From Bacillus oleivorans (GTDB lineage Bacteria > Bacillota > Bacilli > Bacillales > JC228), in the NCBI RefSeq assembly GCF_900207585.1, contig NZ_OAOP01000004.1:405988-469987 (forward strand): 64,000 nt of DNA, written 5' to 3'. Positions 1 through 8,466 of the stretch are shown piece by piece. The notes beneath the pieces were generated by a model. That model was not told the origin of the DNA and did not search any database. It worked only from the letters and a program-made list of their open reading frames with translations. Each line of letters begins with the position of its first letter. The stretch's first letter is position 1. The position numbers and the translations under genes were made by a program.

Positions 1-1012
1 AGCTGAAGTAAAGATTTCCTATCCAAGCTTAAATTTCTCTTCAGATTTTCCTGCTATTTTAACCACTGTTTTTGGAAAATTGTCATTAGACGGAGAAATC
101 AAATTACAAGATTTAATTTTTGCTCCAAAGTTGCTTCAAAGTTTCCCTGGCCCCCAGTTTGGGATTGAAGGAATCAGGAGCATCCTAAACATCCAAGACC
201 GCCCATTAGTTATGAGTATATTTAAGGGTGTGATCGGAAGGGATTTAGATTATTTAACATCTCAGCTTAGGGAGCAAGCTTTAGGTGGAGTAGACCTTGT
301 TAAAGACGATGAAATTCTGTTTGAAAACCCTCTTACTCCATTTGAAAAACGAATTCTCGCGTCTAAAAAAGTATTACAGGAAGTTTTTGAAGAAACCGGA
401 CATCGTACCCTTTATGCTGTTAACTTGACTGGAAGAACATCCGAGTTAAGAGATAAGGCCAGAAAAGCAAAAGAACTTGGAGCAGATGCATTGCTCTTTA
501 ATGTTCATTCCTATGGTCTTGATGTACTGCAGGAATTAGCAGAAGATGAGGAAATCAGGCTTCCGCTTATGGCTCATCCGGCATTTAGCGGGGCTTTTAC
601 TTCTTCACCTTTTTATGGTGTTTCAGGATCGCTCGTCCTAGGGAAATTAGTTCGTTATGCCGGGGCAGACTTCTCGCTGTTCCCTTCTCCATACGGAAGC
701 GTCGCCCTTGAAAAATCGATTGCCCTAGCAATCGGTGAAAAATTAACGGAAGAAACCAGCTTAAAGCAGGCTTTCCCTGTCCCTTCCGCAGGTATTCATC
801 CTGGTCTAGTTCCGCTTTTGATTAAAGACTTTGGAAAGGATTGTATTATTAACGCAGGTGGCGGGGTTCATGGACATCCGCATGGTGCAGCCGGAGGCGG
901 TAAGGCATTTCGTCAAGCAGTTGCTGCGGCGTTAGCTGGGGTTTCATTAAGTGATGCTGCAATAGAACAAATAGAGCTGAGAGAAGCCCTTGAATTATGG
1001 GGAGGAGCGTAA
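1..1012 (+). CDS. mtnW: 2,3-diketo-5-methylthiopentyl-1-phosphate enolase, 5'-truncated by window edge
   Basis: RuBisCO-like protein of the methionine salvage pathway. It enolises 2,3-diketo-5-methylthiopentyl-1-phosphate and acts in the cytosol. The reading frame is open from base 2, so the N-terminus lies outside the window; about 336 residues are visible. The RuBisCO-family signature VDLVKDDE, which contains the lysine expected to be carbamylated, and the later NVHSYG and AHPAF segments are present. A glycine-rich phosphate-binding stretch ([10 protein letters not shown]) sits near the C-terminus. The stop codon overlaps the mtnX start (TAATG). The downstream genes mtnX, mtnB and mtnD confirm the assignment. 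The operon promoter, and any SAM riboswitch, would lie upstream of the window. Confidence 0.95.
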   Translation, partial: AEVKISYPSLNFSSDFPAILTTVFGKLSLDGEIKLQDLIFAPKLLQSFPGPQFGIEGIRSILNIQDRPLVMSIFKGVIGRDLDYLTSQLREQALGGVDLVKDDEILFENPLTPFEKRILASKKVLQEVFEETGHRTLYAVNLTGRTSELRDKARKAKELGADALLFNVHSYGLDVLQELAEDEEIRLPLMAHPAFSGAFTSSPFYGVSGSLVLGKLVRYAGADFSLFPSPYGSVALEKSIALAIGEKLTEETSLKQAFPVPSAGIHPGLVPLLIKDFGKDCIINAGGGVHGHPHGAAGGGKAFRQAVAAALAGVSLSDAAIEQIELREALELWGGA

Positions 1013-1677
1013 TGAAACAACCAATCATCTTTTGTGATTTTGATGGAACCATCACGAACAAAGATAATATTGTCAATATCATGAATCAGTTTGGTCCGCC
1101 TGAAGCAGATGCCATTAAAGAAGATATTTTAAACCAGCGGATTTCTATTTTTGAAGGAGTTAGCAGGCTATTTTCTTTACTCCCATCTTCTAAAAGAGAT
1201 GACATCATCTCCTTTGTCATCAGGGATGCACAAATTCGCGAGGGCTTTCGTGAATTTGTAGAGTTTACAAGAGCAAGAAGCTTACCGCTTTATATTGTAA
1301 GTGGCGGCATCGACTTTTTCGTTTATCCCTTACTGGAACCATTTGCACCTTTTGCAGGGATTTTCTGTAATGAAGCAGACTTTTCAGGAGATCACATTCA
1401 TATAAACTTTCCGTATTCTTGTGATGAAAGCTGTTCAAGTAAAGGCTGCGGCTGCTGTAAGCCATCTATTATCAGGAAAATGTCTTCCGATAACCACTTG
1501 AACATTGTCATCGGGGACTCGATCACAGATCTTCAGGCAGCGAAGATGGCAGATGTCGTGATCGCAAGAGATTTCCTTATTAAAAAATGCGAAGAGTTAG
1601 GCATTCCTTATGAACCTTTCGAAACATTCAAGGACTGTATTGACATCATTCAAAACCGATTGGATGTGAGAGTGTGA
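1012..1677 (+). CDS. mtnX: 2-hydroxy-3-keto-5-methylthiopentenyl-1-phosphate phosphatase
   Basis: HAD-superfamily phosphatase that dephosphorylates the MtnW product to give the acireductone used by MtnD. The catalytic motif I DFDGT has its aspartates at residues 9 and 11. Motif II (VSGG) and motif IV (GDSITD) are also present. It is 221 residues, normal for the family. A start 15 bases upstream is possible. I chose the ATG at 1012 because GGAGGA at 1001-1006 sits at ideal spacing and the codon overlaps the mtnW stop. Its own stop overlaps the mtnB start, so translational coupling is likely. Confidence 0.95.
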   Translation: MKQPIIFCDFDGTITNKDNIVNIMNQFGPPEADAIKEDILNQRISIFEGVSRLFSLLPSSKRDDIISFVIRDAQIREGFREFVEFTRARSLPLYIVSGGIDFFVYPLLEPFAPFAGIFCNEADFSGDHIHINFPYSCDESCSSKGCGCCKPSIIRKMSSDNHLNIVIGDSITDLQAAKMADVVIARDFLIKKCEELGIPYEPFETFKDCIDIIQNRLDVRV

Positions 1678-2294
1678 GTATATTTACATCCAAGTGGAAT
1701 GAATTGGCTGACATTAAAGATGAACTGGCTGTAAGAGATTGGTTTATGGGAACAAGCGGCAATTTAGCTATTAAAGTGAGTGATGAGCCGTTACAATTTC
1801 TAGTCACAGCTAGCGGCAAAGACAAAAGAAAGCGAACCGATGAGGACTTTCTTCTTGTTGATGCGAAAGGAAGAGCTATTAGTGCAACACATTTAAAGCC
1901 TTCCGCTGAAACGTTACTGCATTGTTCCATATATAGCAGGACTTCGGCTGGATGCAGTCTCCATATTCATACTGTTGCAAACAATGTTATCTCGGAAGTT
2001 TATGGGGATTCTGGCAAGGTTGATTTTCAAGGTCAGGAATTGATTAAGGCGTTGGATAGGTGGGAGGAGAATGCTCTTCTTTCTATTCCAATCATCCGAA
2101 ATCATGCTCATATACCACATTTAGCCGAAGAATTTGAATCATACGTTACTGGCGAAAAAGGAGCGGTCCTGATTCGAAACCATGGCATTACGGTATGGGG
2201 CAAAAATGGGTTTGAAGCAAAAAAACTATTAGAAGCATGCGAATTTTTATTTCAATATCGCATTACCCTGTTACAAATTAAAAATTTTAAATAA
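1674..2294 (+). CDS. mtnB: Methylthioribulose-1-phosphate dehydratase
   Basis: Class II aldolase/adducin-family metalloenzyme that dehydrates methylthioribulose-1-phosphate to the MtnW substrate. It is 206 residues. The HIHT segment carries the paired histidines expected to bind zinc, and a further histidine lies in NHGITVWG. The start is a GTG overlapping the mtnX TGA (GTGA), which fits coupled translation. No strong separate ribosome site is visible. The position between mtnX and mtnD is the usual order in Bacillus. Confidence 0.93.
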   Translation: MSIFTSKWNELADIKDELAVRDWFMGTSGNLAIKVSDEPLQFLVTASGKDKRKRTDEDFLLVDAKGRAISATHLKPSAETLLHCSIYSRTSAGCSLHIHTVANNVISEVYGDSGKVDFQGQELIKALDRWEENALLSIPIIRNHAHIPHLAEEFESYVTGEKGAVLIRNHGITVWGKNGFEAKKLLEACEFLFQYRITLLQIKNFK

Positions 2295-2309
2295 GAGAGG
2301 AAGATTAAA

Positions 2310-2843
2310 ATGGCAACTATTAAAATTCAAGGTACCGAACAAATCATTTCAGGACAAACTGAGGTAGCTGCATTTTTGGAGGATCAAGGAGTTATTTATG
2401 AATATTGGGACATTAATCAGCTTCCTGTAGAGCTTCGTGAAAAGTTTGATTTAAGTGACGAGGAAAAAGAAGAAATTTTAAAAGCCTTCAAAACTGAAAT
2501 TGACTCCATTTCCGAACGTCGCGGCTACAAGTCGGCTGATGTTATTTCATTATCCGATTCTAATCCAAATTTAGATGCGCTTTTGAAAAACTTTGAAAGA
2601 AAGCATCATCATACGGACGATGAAGTCCGCTTTATTGTAAGCGGTCATGGTGTTTTCATTATCAAAGGAGCAGACGAGGGCTTTTTCGAAGTTCATTTAA
2701 GCCCTGGTGACTTAATATCAGTCCCTGAGAATACACTTCATTATTTTACCCTATCTGACGATCGAAAGGTTGTAGCCATCCGCCTGTTCATTACTGCGGC
2801 AGGCTGGGAACCCGTGTATGCAGATGAAAATGTAAATGCATAA
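2310..2843 (+). CDS. mtnD: Acireductone dioxygenase
   Basis: Cupin-fold metal dioxygenase. It converts acireductone to formate and 2-keto-4-methylthiobutyrate (Fe form), the last step before transamination to methionine. It is 177 residues. The metal ligands fall in the H99-H101/E105 cluster (KHHHTDDE), with a later histidine in NTLHYF. GAGAGGA precedes the ATG. The gene is last in the operon and is followed by a clear terminator. Confidence 0.95.
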   Translation: MATIKIQGTEQIISGQTEVAAFLEDQGVIYEYWDINQLPVELREKFDLSDEEKEEILKAFKTEIDSISERRGYKSADVISLSDSNPNLDALLKNFERKHHHTDDEVRFIVSGHGVFIIKGADEGFFEVHLSPGDLISVPENTLHYFTLSDDRKVVAIRLFITAAGWEPVYADENVNA

Positions 2844-2860
2844 TCTCATTTAAAGGATAT

Positions 2861-2893
2861 AGTCCCAAGACATATGATTTTTGTCTTGGGACT
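2861..2893 (+). terminator. Terminator of the mtn operon
   Basis: Perfect 11-bp stem AGTCCCAAGAC / GTCTTGGGACT around an 11-base AT-rich loop, followed by a pyrimidine run, 18 bases after the mtnD stop. Confidence 0.85.
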
Positions 2894-2945
2894 TCTCTCT
2901 TTAAATACTACTCTATGATTTTTTAGGCGATTTTATTTGGAATGT

Positions 2946-4247
2946 TTATTTGTCAGTTCTGTTAAACCACATCACACTCGGGATCAGAAGCAATGCAAAG
3001 ATGCCCCCTGCCAGTGAAAGAGTTGTAAAACTCGAATGAGCTACCACAATACCAGATAGGACACCTCCTGTTGCTCCTGACAAAGCAACTAGGACATCTA
3101 CGGAGCCTTGAGTTTTAGCGCGAGTGGAAGCAGTCGTTGCATCCACAAGCATCGCTGTGCCGCTAATCAAGCCAATATTCCAGCCTAGCCCCAATAAGGC
3201 TAGTGCAATGGTTAAATAGAAAATCGATTCAGCCGGTGCAAAAGCTGCCAGGCCGCCAGCAGCTAGTAAAGTGACACCAGACGCAATCGCCATTATATTT
3301 CTTCCCAATTTGTCGACTAGGATTCCTGTTACGAGGGACGGAAGATACATTGCTGCCACATGTATTCCTATGATGATTCCAACCTCACGTAAACCATGTC
3401 CATAGTGCCCTATATGAACGGGAGTCATTGTCATGATTGCCACCATCACCATTTGAGTTGTAACCATCAATGTAGCTGCAACCGCAATTCCCCGTTTATT
3501 GTCAGCAAATAGATCGGACCCTGCTCCAGAAACGTTACTTTTATCGGTTCTCTGTCTAGCAGCGATAGCATCCGCTACAACAAGCGGGTCTGGGCAAAGA
3601 AATACTAATAAGACCAAGCCGGCAAGGACAAAGGCTGTCGCAGCAAGTATAAAGGGACCAGCCAGAGCAGGAACTCCAATAAATAAAGCAAATTCACCCA
3701 TTGGCTCAACCAAGTTAGGACCAGCAACAGCTCCAAATGTGGTAGATACCATCGCGATACTAATGGCCTTTGCGCGCTGAGTCGGATTTGCCAAGTCAGT
3801 CCCGGCATAGCGTGCTTGCAGGTTTGTAGCTGAGCCAGCCCCATAGATTAATAGAGAAGCAAATAGCAGAATGATATTACTAGTTACGGCGGAAAGAATG
3901 ACTCCGATCGCACCTATTCCTCCCGTTAAGAAGCCCGCAGCTAACCCCGCCCTGCGCCCAAAATGCTGAGAAAGTCGTCCTACAGCTAGAGCAGCTCCAG
4001 CCGAACCAAGCGTAAACAATGCCGTCGGTACCCCTGCATAACTATTTGAACCTAACATATCCTGAGCCAAAAGGGCTCCCACTGTTATCCCCGCAGCAAG
4101 ACCCGCTCCACCAAAAATTTGTGAAAGGACCACAATTATCAAGGTACGTTTATACAGTTTCTTCTGCTTCTCTTTATCATCTATGTAACTTTGAATCCAA
4201 TCTGGATTACCCCCTAATATCGCTGCCTGATCCATTTTATAAGACAT
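2946..4247 (-). CDS. MFS transporter
   Basis: Major facilitator superfamily permease of about 433 residues with a cytosolic N-terminal stretch of about 35 residues and roughly 12 membrane segments. A motif-A-like loop (GRLSQHFGRRAG) follows TM2 and a second one (GILVDKLGRNI) starts the second half, as expected for the two six-helix bundles. The substrate cannot be read from sequence. The start is uncertain: GTG 4280, ATG 4247 and ATG 4235 are in frame and none has a strong ribosome site. 4247 is a compromise. It converges on the mtn operon but is not part of it. Confidence 0.85.
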   Translation of the reverse strand: MSYKMDQAAILGGNPDWIQSYIDDKEKQKKLYKRTLIIVVLSQIFGGAGLAAGITVGALLAQDMLGSNSYAGVPTALFTLGSAGAALAVGRLSQHFGRRAGLAAGFLTGGIGAIGVILSAVTSNIILLFASLLIYGAGSATNLQARYAGTDLANPTQRAKAISIAMVSTTFGAVAGPNLVEPMGEFALFIGVPALAGPFILAATAFVLAGLVLLVFLCPDPLVVADAIAARQRTDKSNVSGAGSDLFADNKRGIAVAATLMVTTQMVMVAIMTMTPVHIGHYGHGLREVGIIIGIHVAAMYLPSLVTGILVDKLGRNIMAIASGVTLLAAGGLAAFAPAESIFYLTIALALLGLGWNIGLISGTAMLVDATTASTRAKTQGSVDVLVALSGATGGVLSGIVVAHSSFTTLSLAGGIFALLLIPSVMWFNRTDK

Positions 4248-4382
4248 CCTGTAACACCCGCCTATTCCAATTAAACTCACAAGTCTTCAACTGTAACCAG
4301 TATAATCTAATAATGGTTTGAATAGTGAAAAATATTTGTCAGATTGCCCGATTTTTAGTGCTTTAATGCCTTGTACACTATA

Positions 4383-4463
4383 GGGCACATCCCAATAAAA
4401 GACCATCTGGGCCTTCAGTCACCGCTATTCTTACGAATTCAAAATAAAGACCATCATAGATTT
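4383..4463 (-). pseudogene. Possible remnant of a VOC/glyoxalase-like C-terminus
   Basis: On the minus strand a short open stretch reads DGLYFEFVRIAVTEGPDGLLL and then stops. The EGPDGLLL part resembles the terminal DPDGxxIE strand of glyoxalase-fold proteins. No start or N-terminal half is visible. Weak call. The remaining bases between 4281 and 4470 show nothing else. Confidence 0.2.
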
Positions 4464-4470
4464 ATCTTCT

Positions 4471-4855
4471 TTAAAGTTCCAGGCAATAATAAATATCTCT
4501 AACAGTTTGATTAAAAATACCCTCAAATCTTCCATCGCTGTGAAAATAGATTTTTTCCAGCTCATCCTTTGTGAATAGCAATTCTTTTTGAAAACCGTGT
4601 GCGATTAACGCCTTTTCAATTTGAATAAGGATCCCGATTCTTTCAATTAAATAAATCGATGAGGAAATTGGGTGAGGTGCGCTCAGACCAGCTTCTTCCT
4701 CTAAAACAAAAACCAAAATCCCTGAGTCATTAGAAAAGTTTACAGATAAAGAATGGGTCTGCTGTTTTTGATAAAACAGAGAAATCTTTATCTAGATGTG
4801 CCTCAATATATCTTTCAAGAAGACTGTTTAAACGTCTTATTTCGTCTGTTTTCAT
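4471..4855 (-). pseudogene. Small protein gene broken by a frameshift
   Basis: An ATG at 4855 with GAGGAGGGA upstream opens a frame reading MKTDEIRRLNSLLERYIEAH and onward to about residue 33, near 4757. There the frame stops making sense. A frame one base away continues HSLSVNFSNDSGILVFVLEE and runs uninterrupted to the stop at 4471. The joined product would be about 128 residues, soluble and mixed alpha/beta. I do not recognise the family. A single-base change, or a sequencing error, next to the CCC at about 4756 explains it. Confidence 0.6.
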
Positions 4856-5157
4856 CTAACCATCCATCCCTCCTCTAAATCTGTTTATATAAATAGAAAA
4901 GCCAAAATAAGCGCAGGTTTTCCTGCTTCTTATTTTGGCCTAAATTCTAGCTTTCATCTATTCTAGAAACTCGTTGCCTTTATACATTTAATAGCGATTT
5001 TAATTAGTAAACGATTTATAAACAGATTAGAGCTCTATCAATTAACCCTATATCCACTATTAATAGTATACTGTATTTCCTTAATTTTCAATGTCTTTCT
5101 CTTGATTAATGGAAATATTTTTACAAGTTAAATGAGGTTTACAGTATAAAATATCTA

Positions 5158-5186
5158 TTGAAATTATTTTTAGGCAACTCTATAAT
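5158..5186 (+). promoter_or_regulatory. SigA promoter of mscL
   Basis: TTGAAA (5158-5163), 17-bp spacer, TATAAT (5181-5186); a near-consensus vegetative promoter with transcription expected to start about 30 bases before the mscL ATG. Confidence 0.8.
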
Positions 5187-5225
5187 TACAAGAATTTATT
5201 TCACAAGATTGCGGAGGAACTTACA

Positions 5226-5582
5226 ATGTGGCAAGAATTTAAAAAGTTTGCATTAAAAGGAAATGTATTGGACCTAGCTATTGCGGTTGTAATTGGGACT
5301 GCATTTGGCAAAATCGTTACTTCCCTCGTTGAAGACATCATTATGCCAATGGTAGGGTTATTGTTAGGAGGAATAGATTTTAGCCACCTTGCTTACGATG
5401 CGGTGAAATACGGAGTTTTTATTGAAACTATCATTGATTTTCTCATTATTGCATTTTCAATTTTTTTGGTCGTTCGCTTCTTTAACCGGTTTAAGAAAAA
5501 GGAAGAAGCTGCAGCACCCGTTATCGATCAAAAAGAAGAGTTATTGCGGGAAATTAGGGATTTGCTGAAAGATGGAAAATAA
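5226..5582 (+). CDS. mscL: Large-conductance mechanosensitive channel
   Basis: Homopentameric membrane channel that opens under membrane tension to release solutes during hypo-osmotic shock. It is 118 residues with the family layout: N-terminal amphipathic helix ([12 protein letters not shown]), pore-lining TM1 (about 15-45), a short extracellular loop, TM2 (about 66-88) and a charged C-terminal helix ending [10 protein letters not shown]. It is slightly shorter than the usual 125-135 residues because of the small loop. GCGGAGGA lies at 5211-5218. Single-gene unit with its own promoter and terminator. Confidence 0.96.
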   Translation: MWQEFKKFALKGNVLDLAIAVVIGTAFGKIVTSLVEDIIMPMVGLLLGGIDFSHLAYDAVKYGVFIETIIDFLIIAFSIFLVVRFFNRFKKKEEAAAPVIDQKEELLREIRDLLKDGK

Positions 5583-5627
5583 ATAATTGCAGTAAATCAT
5601 ATCTTATACCAATGTTTTGCCAATAAA

Positions 5628-5666
5628 AAGCCTGTAATCACAAGATAACCCTATGATCTCAGGCTT
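5628..5666 (+). terminator. Terminator after mscL
   Basis: AAGCCTG plus ATCA pairs with TGAT plus CAGGCTT around a 13-base loop, followed by a T-rich tract. Confidence 0.75.
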
Positions 5667-5702
5667 CTTTAATTCGTTTTAACAAATAAAAGTTACCCAT
5701 TT

Positions 5703-5812
5703 CTATTCTTTGACTGGCTTCTTGACAGCTTTCACCTCATACAATCCGCCTTCTGAGCTCAGCATGTATTCAGGCTTTGGCTTGCCAAGATTGGCTTTAT
5801 GGCCCGATACAA
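5703..5812 (-). pseudogene. Start-less C-terminal coding remnant
   Basis: A minus-strand frame reads SGHKANLGKPKPEYMLSSEG, then a lysine-rich tail, and ends in TAG at 5703. No start codon is in frame: the frame runs straight into the terminator of the neighbouring small gene. It looks protein-like but its origin is unknown. Confidence 0.25.
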
Positions 5813-5841
5813 AAAAGACCTTCAAAATGCAGAAGGTCTTT
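5811..5841 (-). terminator. Terminator of the small zinc-finger-like gene
   Basis: Minus strand AAGACCTTC stem with an 8-base loop, followed by six T residues. Confidence 0.75.
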
Positions 5842-5846
5842 GTGGA

Positions 5847-6023
5847 TCAGTCTAAGATTCGATTATTATCATCTACATTAATAAATCTGGGCGGGTCCGG
5901 AGTGGCTCCAGGATTTATGTGACCAGTTCCGCCACAAACTGTACATTTATATTGCCAGGATTCATCATCAGCCAGCATACCCGTTCCTTCACAAGCTCTG
6001 CAAACCGTATCCCGATTCACCAT
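5847..6023 (-). CDS. Small DnaJ-type zinc-finger-like protein
   Basis: 58-residue protein with two CxxCxGxG motifs (CRACEGTG and CTVCGGTG), the pattern of the DnaJ cysteine-rich domain. It probably binds one zinc ion. There is no J domain and no membrane segment. The start is set at the ATG giving MVNRD because AGGAGGGG lies about 5 bases upstream; an upstream GTG lies inside that site. It lies just downstream of the aconitase-family gene on the same strand, 45 bases from it, so it may share its transcript. Specific role unknown. Confidence 0.75.
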   Translation of the reverse strand: MVNRDTVCRACEGTGMLADDESWQYKCTVCGGTGHINPGATPDPPRFINVDDNNRILD

Positions 6024-6053
6024 TGACACCCCTCCTTTTTACTTCGTCATTTA

Positions 6054-8009
6054 TCACGCATGACTTTTTTGACGATCTTTTACCCAATTGATCAAGCCGC
6101 CTTTTACCATCATTTCAATTTGCCGTCCTGATAAAGTGTGACGGACCATAATCTCGAGTCCTTTTCCTTTTACACTAATATTGAATTCATTGCCTTGCTG
6201 GATTTTTTTCCGCAAGTCAGTAAATACAAGAACATCCCCTTGCTCTAATTTGTCATAATCTTCTTCATGGACAAAGGTAACGGGCAAGATCCCAAAATTA
6301 ACAAGGTTTTGCCAATGGATACGGGCAAAGTCTTTTACTAACGCAACCCTTAACCCTAAATACCTTGGGGCTAACGCAGCATGTTCACGGCTCGATCCTT
6401 GTCCATAATTAAAACCGCCTACAACGGCATGGCCGCCTTGGTCCCGTATTTTCATGGCATTGTCATAATAGTTGTCATCAATAATCTCAAAGGCAAACTT
6501 ACTGATTTCAGGTAAATTGCTCCGATAAGGAAGGACACGAGCACCGCCTGCTAAAATTTCATCAGTTGATATATTGTCTCCCATCTTCAATAGGATCGGA
6601 ACTTCTAAGTTATCTTGCAATTCATCCATGTTTGGAATAGATGCAATATTTGGGCCTTTGTGTAATTCCACTTTCTTTGCCTCTTCGTATGGAAGCGGCT
6701 CATCTAATAAATTTAAATCAATTGTTGGTTTTTCTGGTTCTTTTACTTTAGGATAATCCATATCCAACGAACGCGGATCGGTAATCACTCCTTTTAAAGC
6801 AGAAGCTGCTGCTGTCTCAGGGCTGCATAAGAATACACTATCCTCTCTTGTACCAGAACGGCCAGGGAAATTTCGAGGCGTTGTTCTCAGACTGTTTCTG
6901 CCAGTTGCAGGTGCTTGTCCCATTCCAATGCACCCATTACAGCCTGCCTGATGAAGCCTTGCTCCAGCCTGTAGCAAACTTGCTATATGGCCCTCTTTGA
7001 CCAAATCTGTTAACATTTGCCTAGACGTTGGATTAATGTCAAAAGAAATTCCTGGAGCAACCTCTTTTCCTTTTACGATTTCAGCAACTATTGCAAAATC
7101 ACGGAATCCCGGATTAGCGGATGACCCTACATACGATTGATAAATTGGCAATCCTTCCACTTCCCTGACCGGAACTACATTCCCCGGACTTGAAGGTTTG
7201 GCAATCAGCGGTTCCAGTTCAGACAGATTGATTTCTTCATGTAAATCATAGCTTGCCCCTTTATCGGCTGCTAACTCTATCCAGTCTTCTTTACGTCCCT
7301 GCTGTTTTAGGAATCGTCCAATTTCTTGATCAGAAGGAAAAACAGTAGCTGTTGCTCCTAGCTCAGCCCCCATATTTGCGATTACATGGCGATCCATCGC
7401 TGTTAAGCTTTCTAGGCCAGGTCCATAATATTCAATAACTCGCCCTACACCACCTTTTACATCATGGCGGCGAAGCAGTTCGAGAATCACATCCTTTGCA
7501 CTCACCCAATCCGGCAGTTTACCGGTTAATTTTATTCCCCATACTTTCGGCATTTTCACATAAAATGGTTCTCCTGCAATGGCCATTGCTACATCAATAC
7601 CGCCTGCCCCCATTGCCAGCATTCCCATACAGCCATTAGCACACGTATGGCTGTCAGAACCAAGTAACGTTTTTCCTGGCTTAGCGAGCCGCTGCATATG
7701 AACAGGATGGCTTACACCATTCCCAGGCCGGCTATAATACATTCCAAACCTGCGCGTAGCACTTTGCAAAAATAAATGATCATCCGGATTTTTACTGTCT
7801 ACTTGAATAAGATTGTGGTCGACATACTGTGCAGATGCCTCTGTTTTCGCATACTCTAGCCCCATTGCTTCTAATTCAAGCATAACCATAGTTCCTGTAG
7901 CATCTTGCGTTAACGTTTGATCGATTTTCAGTCCGATTTCCTGACCGGGAATCATTTCACCAGATAATAGATGGGCCTTAATCAATTTTTGGGTAACATT
8001 CAATGCCAT
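6054..8009 (-). CDS. Aconitate hydratase family protein (short type, 651 residues)
   Basis: Aconitase/isopropylmalate isomerase superfamily enzyme with fused large and swivel domains. The three Fe-S ligand cysteines are visible in DSHTCANG and in CNGCIG. The substrate-binding GSSREHAAL motif lies in the C-terminal swivel domain. At 651 residues it is about 250 shorter than the main citrate-cycle aconitase CitB of Bacillus, and matches the shorter, mitochondrial-like aconitase/homoaconitase branch. It is therefore likely a second aconitase, and its true substrate is not certain. Start chosen at ATG 8009 because CAGGAGGT precedes it; the longer open frame upstream has no ribosome site. Confidence 0.88.
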   Translation of the reverse strand: MALNVTQKLIKAHLLSGEMIPGQEIGLKIDQTLTQDATGTMVMLELEAMGLEYAKTEASAQYVDHNLIQVDSKNPDDHLFLQSATRRFGMYYSRPGNGVSHPVHMQRLAKPGKTLLGSDSHTCANGCMGMLAMGAGGIDVAMAIAGEPFYVKMPKVWGIKLTGKLPDWVSAKDVILELLRRHDVKGGVGRVIEYYGPGLESLTAMDRHVIANMGAELGATATVFPSDQEIGRFLKQQGRKEDWIELAADKGASYDLHEEINLSELEPLIAKPSSPGNVVPVREVEGLPIYQSYVGSSANPGFRDFAIVAEIVKGKEVAPGISFDINPTSRQMLTDLVKEGHIASLLQAGARLHQAGCNGCIGMGQAPATGRNSLRTTPRNFPGRSGTREDSVFLCSPETAAASALKGVITDPRSLDMDYPKVKEPEKPTIDLNLLDEPLPYEEAKKVELHKGPNIASIPNMDELQDNLEVPILLKMGDNISTDEILAGGARVLPYRSNLPEISKFAFEIIDDNYYDNAMKIRDQGGHAVVGGFNYGQGSSREHAALAPRYLGLRVALVKDFARIHWQNLVNFGILPVTFVHEEDYDKLEQGDVLVFTDLRKKIQQGNEFNISVKGKGLEIMVRHTLSGRQIEMMVKGGLINWVKDRQKSHA

Positions 8010-8466
8010 GTATGTACCTCCTGAAATTTTCCATTCCCTTTTATTGTGCGTTAAATAGAAATATACTATGCTTTTTGATCTCGACATAATTTGATGCAGT
8101 AGCAGAATTGTTAGCACCAGGAGGAACGATGCTTTTCGGTTTTAGCACAACTCCATTGAATAAGATTATTTAACAAAAAACATCAGCCATTCATTAAATG
8201 GTACATTAGTTTAAACGGGTCCTGACCCCCAAAGCGTTTATGGATTAACGTTCTGGGGGTTAGGACCCGTTTGTTGTTATAGGAACTAATCTTTTTTTCC
8301 TGTTGACATATGGAGTCTGCTTTGAATCGTTAATACAATATATGTCAAATTTCACTGGAAATTTAATGGGAAAAATAGTTGGATATTCCCTTTTTTTAGA
8401 AATTCCTATCAATTATGATGGTTTATGTGTTTTTAAATTAATAGTAATAGAAAGCGAGGGAGAAAT
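8010..8466. other. Intergenic region between divergent genes
   Basis: 458 bases. Apart from the hairpin at 8212-8272 and the ribosome site of the next gene, it is AT-rich with no coding sense that I can see. It must hold the promoters of both flanking genes, but none is close enough to consensus to call. Confidence 0.4.
8212..8272. repeat. Long hairpin element, GTCCTGACCCCC type
   Basis: AAACGGGTCCTGACCCCC pairs with GGGGGTTAGGACCCGTTT around a loop of about 25 bases. It shares the CCTGACCCCC word with the hairpin at 16540-16590, so both belong to a dispersed palindrome family. Confidence 0.7.

Noticed and set aside
8212..8272. Riboswitch upstream of the toxin-like gene
   Set aside because: The hairpin is a dispersed repeat related to one at 16540 and lacks any conserved aptamer core.
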